DNA of 64,000 bases from the NCBI RefSeq assembly GCF_021532315.1, contig NZ_JAKGAO010000020.1, forward strand, positions 1 through 64,000, read 5' to 3'. The notes below the pieces were generated by a model, which did no database searches, was not told where the DNA came from, and saw nothing but the letters and a program-made list of their open reading frames with translations. Each line of letters starts with the position of its first letter. Position 1 is the first letter of the stretch. Positions 62,478 to 64,000 of the stretch are shown in pieces. The DNA is from Paenibacillus tarimensis (GTDB lineage Bacteria > Bacillota > Bacilli > Paenibacillales > Paenibacillaceae). A program made the position numbers and the translations under genes.

Positions 62478-64000
62478 TTAATTCTCATCCCGCAGCACCC
62501 CCGCGGCAGGATGAATGTGTTCACACAGTTCAGCAATCGTGGGATAATTGAACAGTGCTTTAACCTCTACCTCGTATCCTGATTCTGCTAACATAGAGGC
62601 TGCCTGGATAACCTTGATCGAGTCGCCGCCCAGCTCAAAGAAGTGATCGGCCGTGCCCACCCTGTCCACCTGCAGCACGGTTTGCCATACCTCCGCTAAC
62701 AGCTCCTGTACGGGGGTAATGGGGGCGGAATATTCAACCCTTGCGTCAATCTGACTGGTTGGAGTCGGCAGCGCCTTACGGTCGATCTTCCCGTTTGGTG
62801 ACAGCGGCAAGCACTCTAATTGAACATAGTAAGATGGCAGCATATAGCTGGGCAGAGATGCAGCCAGAATTTCTCCTATCTGTTTACTTGTCAACTCCTT
62901 ATCAGCCACATAATAAGCGCATAACGATTGCACGTTTTGGAAGTTGGAATACGCGGTTACAACCACCTCGCGGACTAGTTCTATTCGTCGAATGGCTGAC
63001 TCCACTTCACCTATTTCAATTCGGTTCCCGCGTATCTTCACTTGATGGTCTACACGGCCAACAAACGTTATATTCCCGTCTGTACTCCATTTTGCCAAAT
63101 CCCCCGTTCGGTATAGCCGTTCACCCGGTTTATAGGGATTCATAATGAACCGCTCACCAGTCAGATCAGGACGGTTCAAATAGCCTCTCCCTACTACTTC
63201 GCCGCCAATGAATAATTCCCCTAATACACCCGCTGGCTGAAGAAGGCAATCCTCATTGAGAATATATAGATTAACATTGGGGTAAGGTTGGCCAATTAGC
63301 CCCCCTTGATTGCCAGGAGGAGAAGAATACTCATAATAACTCGCATCAATACACGTTTCCGTAACGCCGTAGCTGTTAATGATACGCAGCTTGGAACCAA
63401 ATCGCTTAACTACCCGGTCCAGTGCTTCAGGTGAGTACTGGTCTGAGCCTATAATTATCGTTTGAAGGCTGTCAATGCTGTTGTATTCTTGATAGATGTG
63501 GTCCATAAGCGGAATTACTAGCGATGGCGTGGATTCGAGAATATGGATCTGGTGATGGTGGATGAGCCAGGCTATTCGTCTAACATCGCGCCTAGAGTCA
63601 TCAGGGCAAATAATCAACTCACCGCCATGTAATAAACTTCGTACGAAATCCCCCGTAAACACATCGAATGAAAAGCTGGCCAACTGGAGTAGCTTGAACG
63701 ATCCATTATCCAGGCGGTAAACATGCTTCCAGCCCTCTGCAATCGCAGCAACCTGCTGATGTTCAATCATGACACCTTTCGGCTTGCCGGTCGTACCGGA
63801 TGTGTAGATGATATACGCCAATTGTTTGCTGCCGCCTGTACAATCCAGATTAGATCCATCACCGGTATAAGCTTCATCGGCATCAACGTACAGACATGCA
63901 TGTTCGGAAGGTATCCGTTCCTGCAAATGCTGATGGATCAGAAGGATACTGCATGCCGAATCCTCCAGCATATAGTGTATTCGTTCATATGGATATTCCG
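62478..64000 (-). CDS. Non-ribosomal peptide synthetase, terminal adenylation-carrier module (5' end outside window)
   Basis: Frame stays open to the right edge (preceding residues EYPYERIHY), so the protein is partial. Adenylation motifs: A3 YIIYTSGTTGKPKGV, A5 NSYGVTETCID, A7 LYRTGDLAKW, A8 GRVDHQVKIRGNRIEIGEVES, A10 NGKIDRKAL. The carrier domain has FFELGGDSIKVIQ with the phosphopantetheine serine. The specificity residues, aligned to the gramicidin PheA positions, read D-V-G-E-I-G-S-I-D plus Lys, the code known for ornithine. No thioesterase or condensation domain follows the carrier; the next gene is the BtrH-N-like protein. Confidence 0.9.
   Translation of the reverse strand, partial: EYPYERIHYMLEDSACSILLIHQHLQERIPSEHACLYVDADEAYTGDGSNLDCTGGSKQLAYIIYTSGTTGKPKGVMIEHQQVAAIAEGWKHVYRLDNGSFKLLQLASFSFDVFTGDFVRSLLHGGELIICPDDSRRDVRRIAWLIHHHQIHILESTPSLVIPLMDHIYQEYNSIDSLQTIIIGSDQYSPEALDRVVKRFGSKLRIINSYGVTETCIDASYYEYSSPPGNQGGLIGQPYPNVNLYILNEDCLLQPAGVLGELFIGGEVVGRGYLNRPDLTGERFIMNPYKPGERLYRTGDLAKWSTDGNITFVGRVDHQVKIRGNRIEIGEVESAIRRIELVREVVVTAYSNFQNVQSLCAYYVADKELTSKQIGEILAASLPSYMLPSYYVQLECLPLSPNGKIDRKALPTPTSQIDARVEYSAPITPVQELLAEVWQTVLQVDRVGTADHFFELGGDSIKVIQAASMLAESGYEVEVKALFNYPTIAELCEHIHPAAGVLRDEN

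Noticed and set aside
1-64000. CRISPR arrays, tRNA genes, riboswitches, prophage or plasmid origin
   Set aside because: No regularly spaced repeats, tRNA-like cloverleafs or recognisable riboswitch cores were seen on reading; a computed search was not possible.

Overview
The window looks like a chromosomal segment of a Paenibacillus-type Firmicute. The grounds are intermediate GC, strong AGGAGG-type ribosome sites with frequent GTG/TTG starts, several Paenibacillus-style sugar ABC systems with YesM/YesN-type two-component regulators, an SLH surface protein, secreted polysaccharide-degrading enzymes (GH5 cellulase, PL10 pectate lyase), and Bacillus-type operators (cre, Zur, PerR, BlaI). No tRNA, rRNA body or CRISPR array was found. 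The left edge appears to be the promoter and leader of an rRNA operon running leftward out of the window.

Layout. 1-477: tandem rrn-type promoters. 0.5-3.4 kb: secreted cellulase and the lipoyl-relay enzyme LipL. 3.4-10.5 kb: carbohydrate ABC system (two permeases, a sensor kinase broken by a frameshift, an AraC-type regulator, a binding protein). 10.7-17 kb: quinone oxidoreductase, membrane-protein relic, diguanylate cyclase, IsdG-like monooxygenase, esterase with an autoregulated PadR repressor, MFS transporter. 17-30.7 kb: cytochrome P450, NarL-type regulator, ComP-like kinase, membrane protein, and a 2782-residue SLH surface protein. Three promoters here carry the same TTCCC-N8-GGGAA inverted repeat, suggesting one regulon. 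30.8-35.1 kb: accessory patch with IS1182 and IS1595 relics, an ECF sigma/anti-sigma/small-membrane-protein operon, and a CDF metal exporter with a PerR-like box.

35.2-45.7 kb: pectate lyase, then a complete nine-gene opine metallophore operon in the order cntK-L-M-A-B-C-D-F-E (reading leftward). It starts from a consensus promoter with a Zur-like box. The gene order matches the Staphylococcus aureus staphylopine operon, and an Asp in the YLGDTR loop of CntM suggests pyruvate as the keto acid, i.e. staphylopine rather than bacillopaline.

45.8-53.5 kb: a second sugar ABC system (binding protein and two permeases, with a cre site) next to a kinase / binding-protein / regulator operon whose binding protein is a paralogue of the transporter's. 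Neither sugar system has its own ATPase here, so both probably share an MsmX-type ATPase. 53.6-56.6 kb: Old Yellow Enzyme and a KhtTU-like K+/H+ antiporter. 56.7-60.8 kb: a small protein, BlaI repressor, class A beta-lactamase, and a divergent secreted beta-propeller/BIG2 protein sharing the BlaI operators. 60.9-64 kb: end of a non-ribosomal peptide cluster, with a BtrH-N-like protein and an adenylation-carrier module whose specificity residues read as ornithine; it runs off the right edge.
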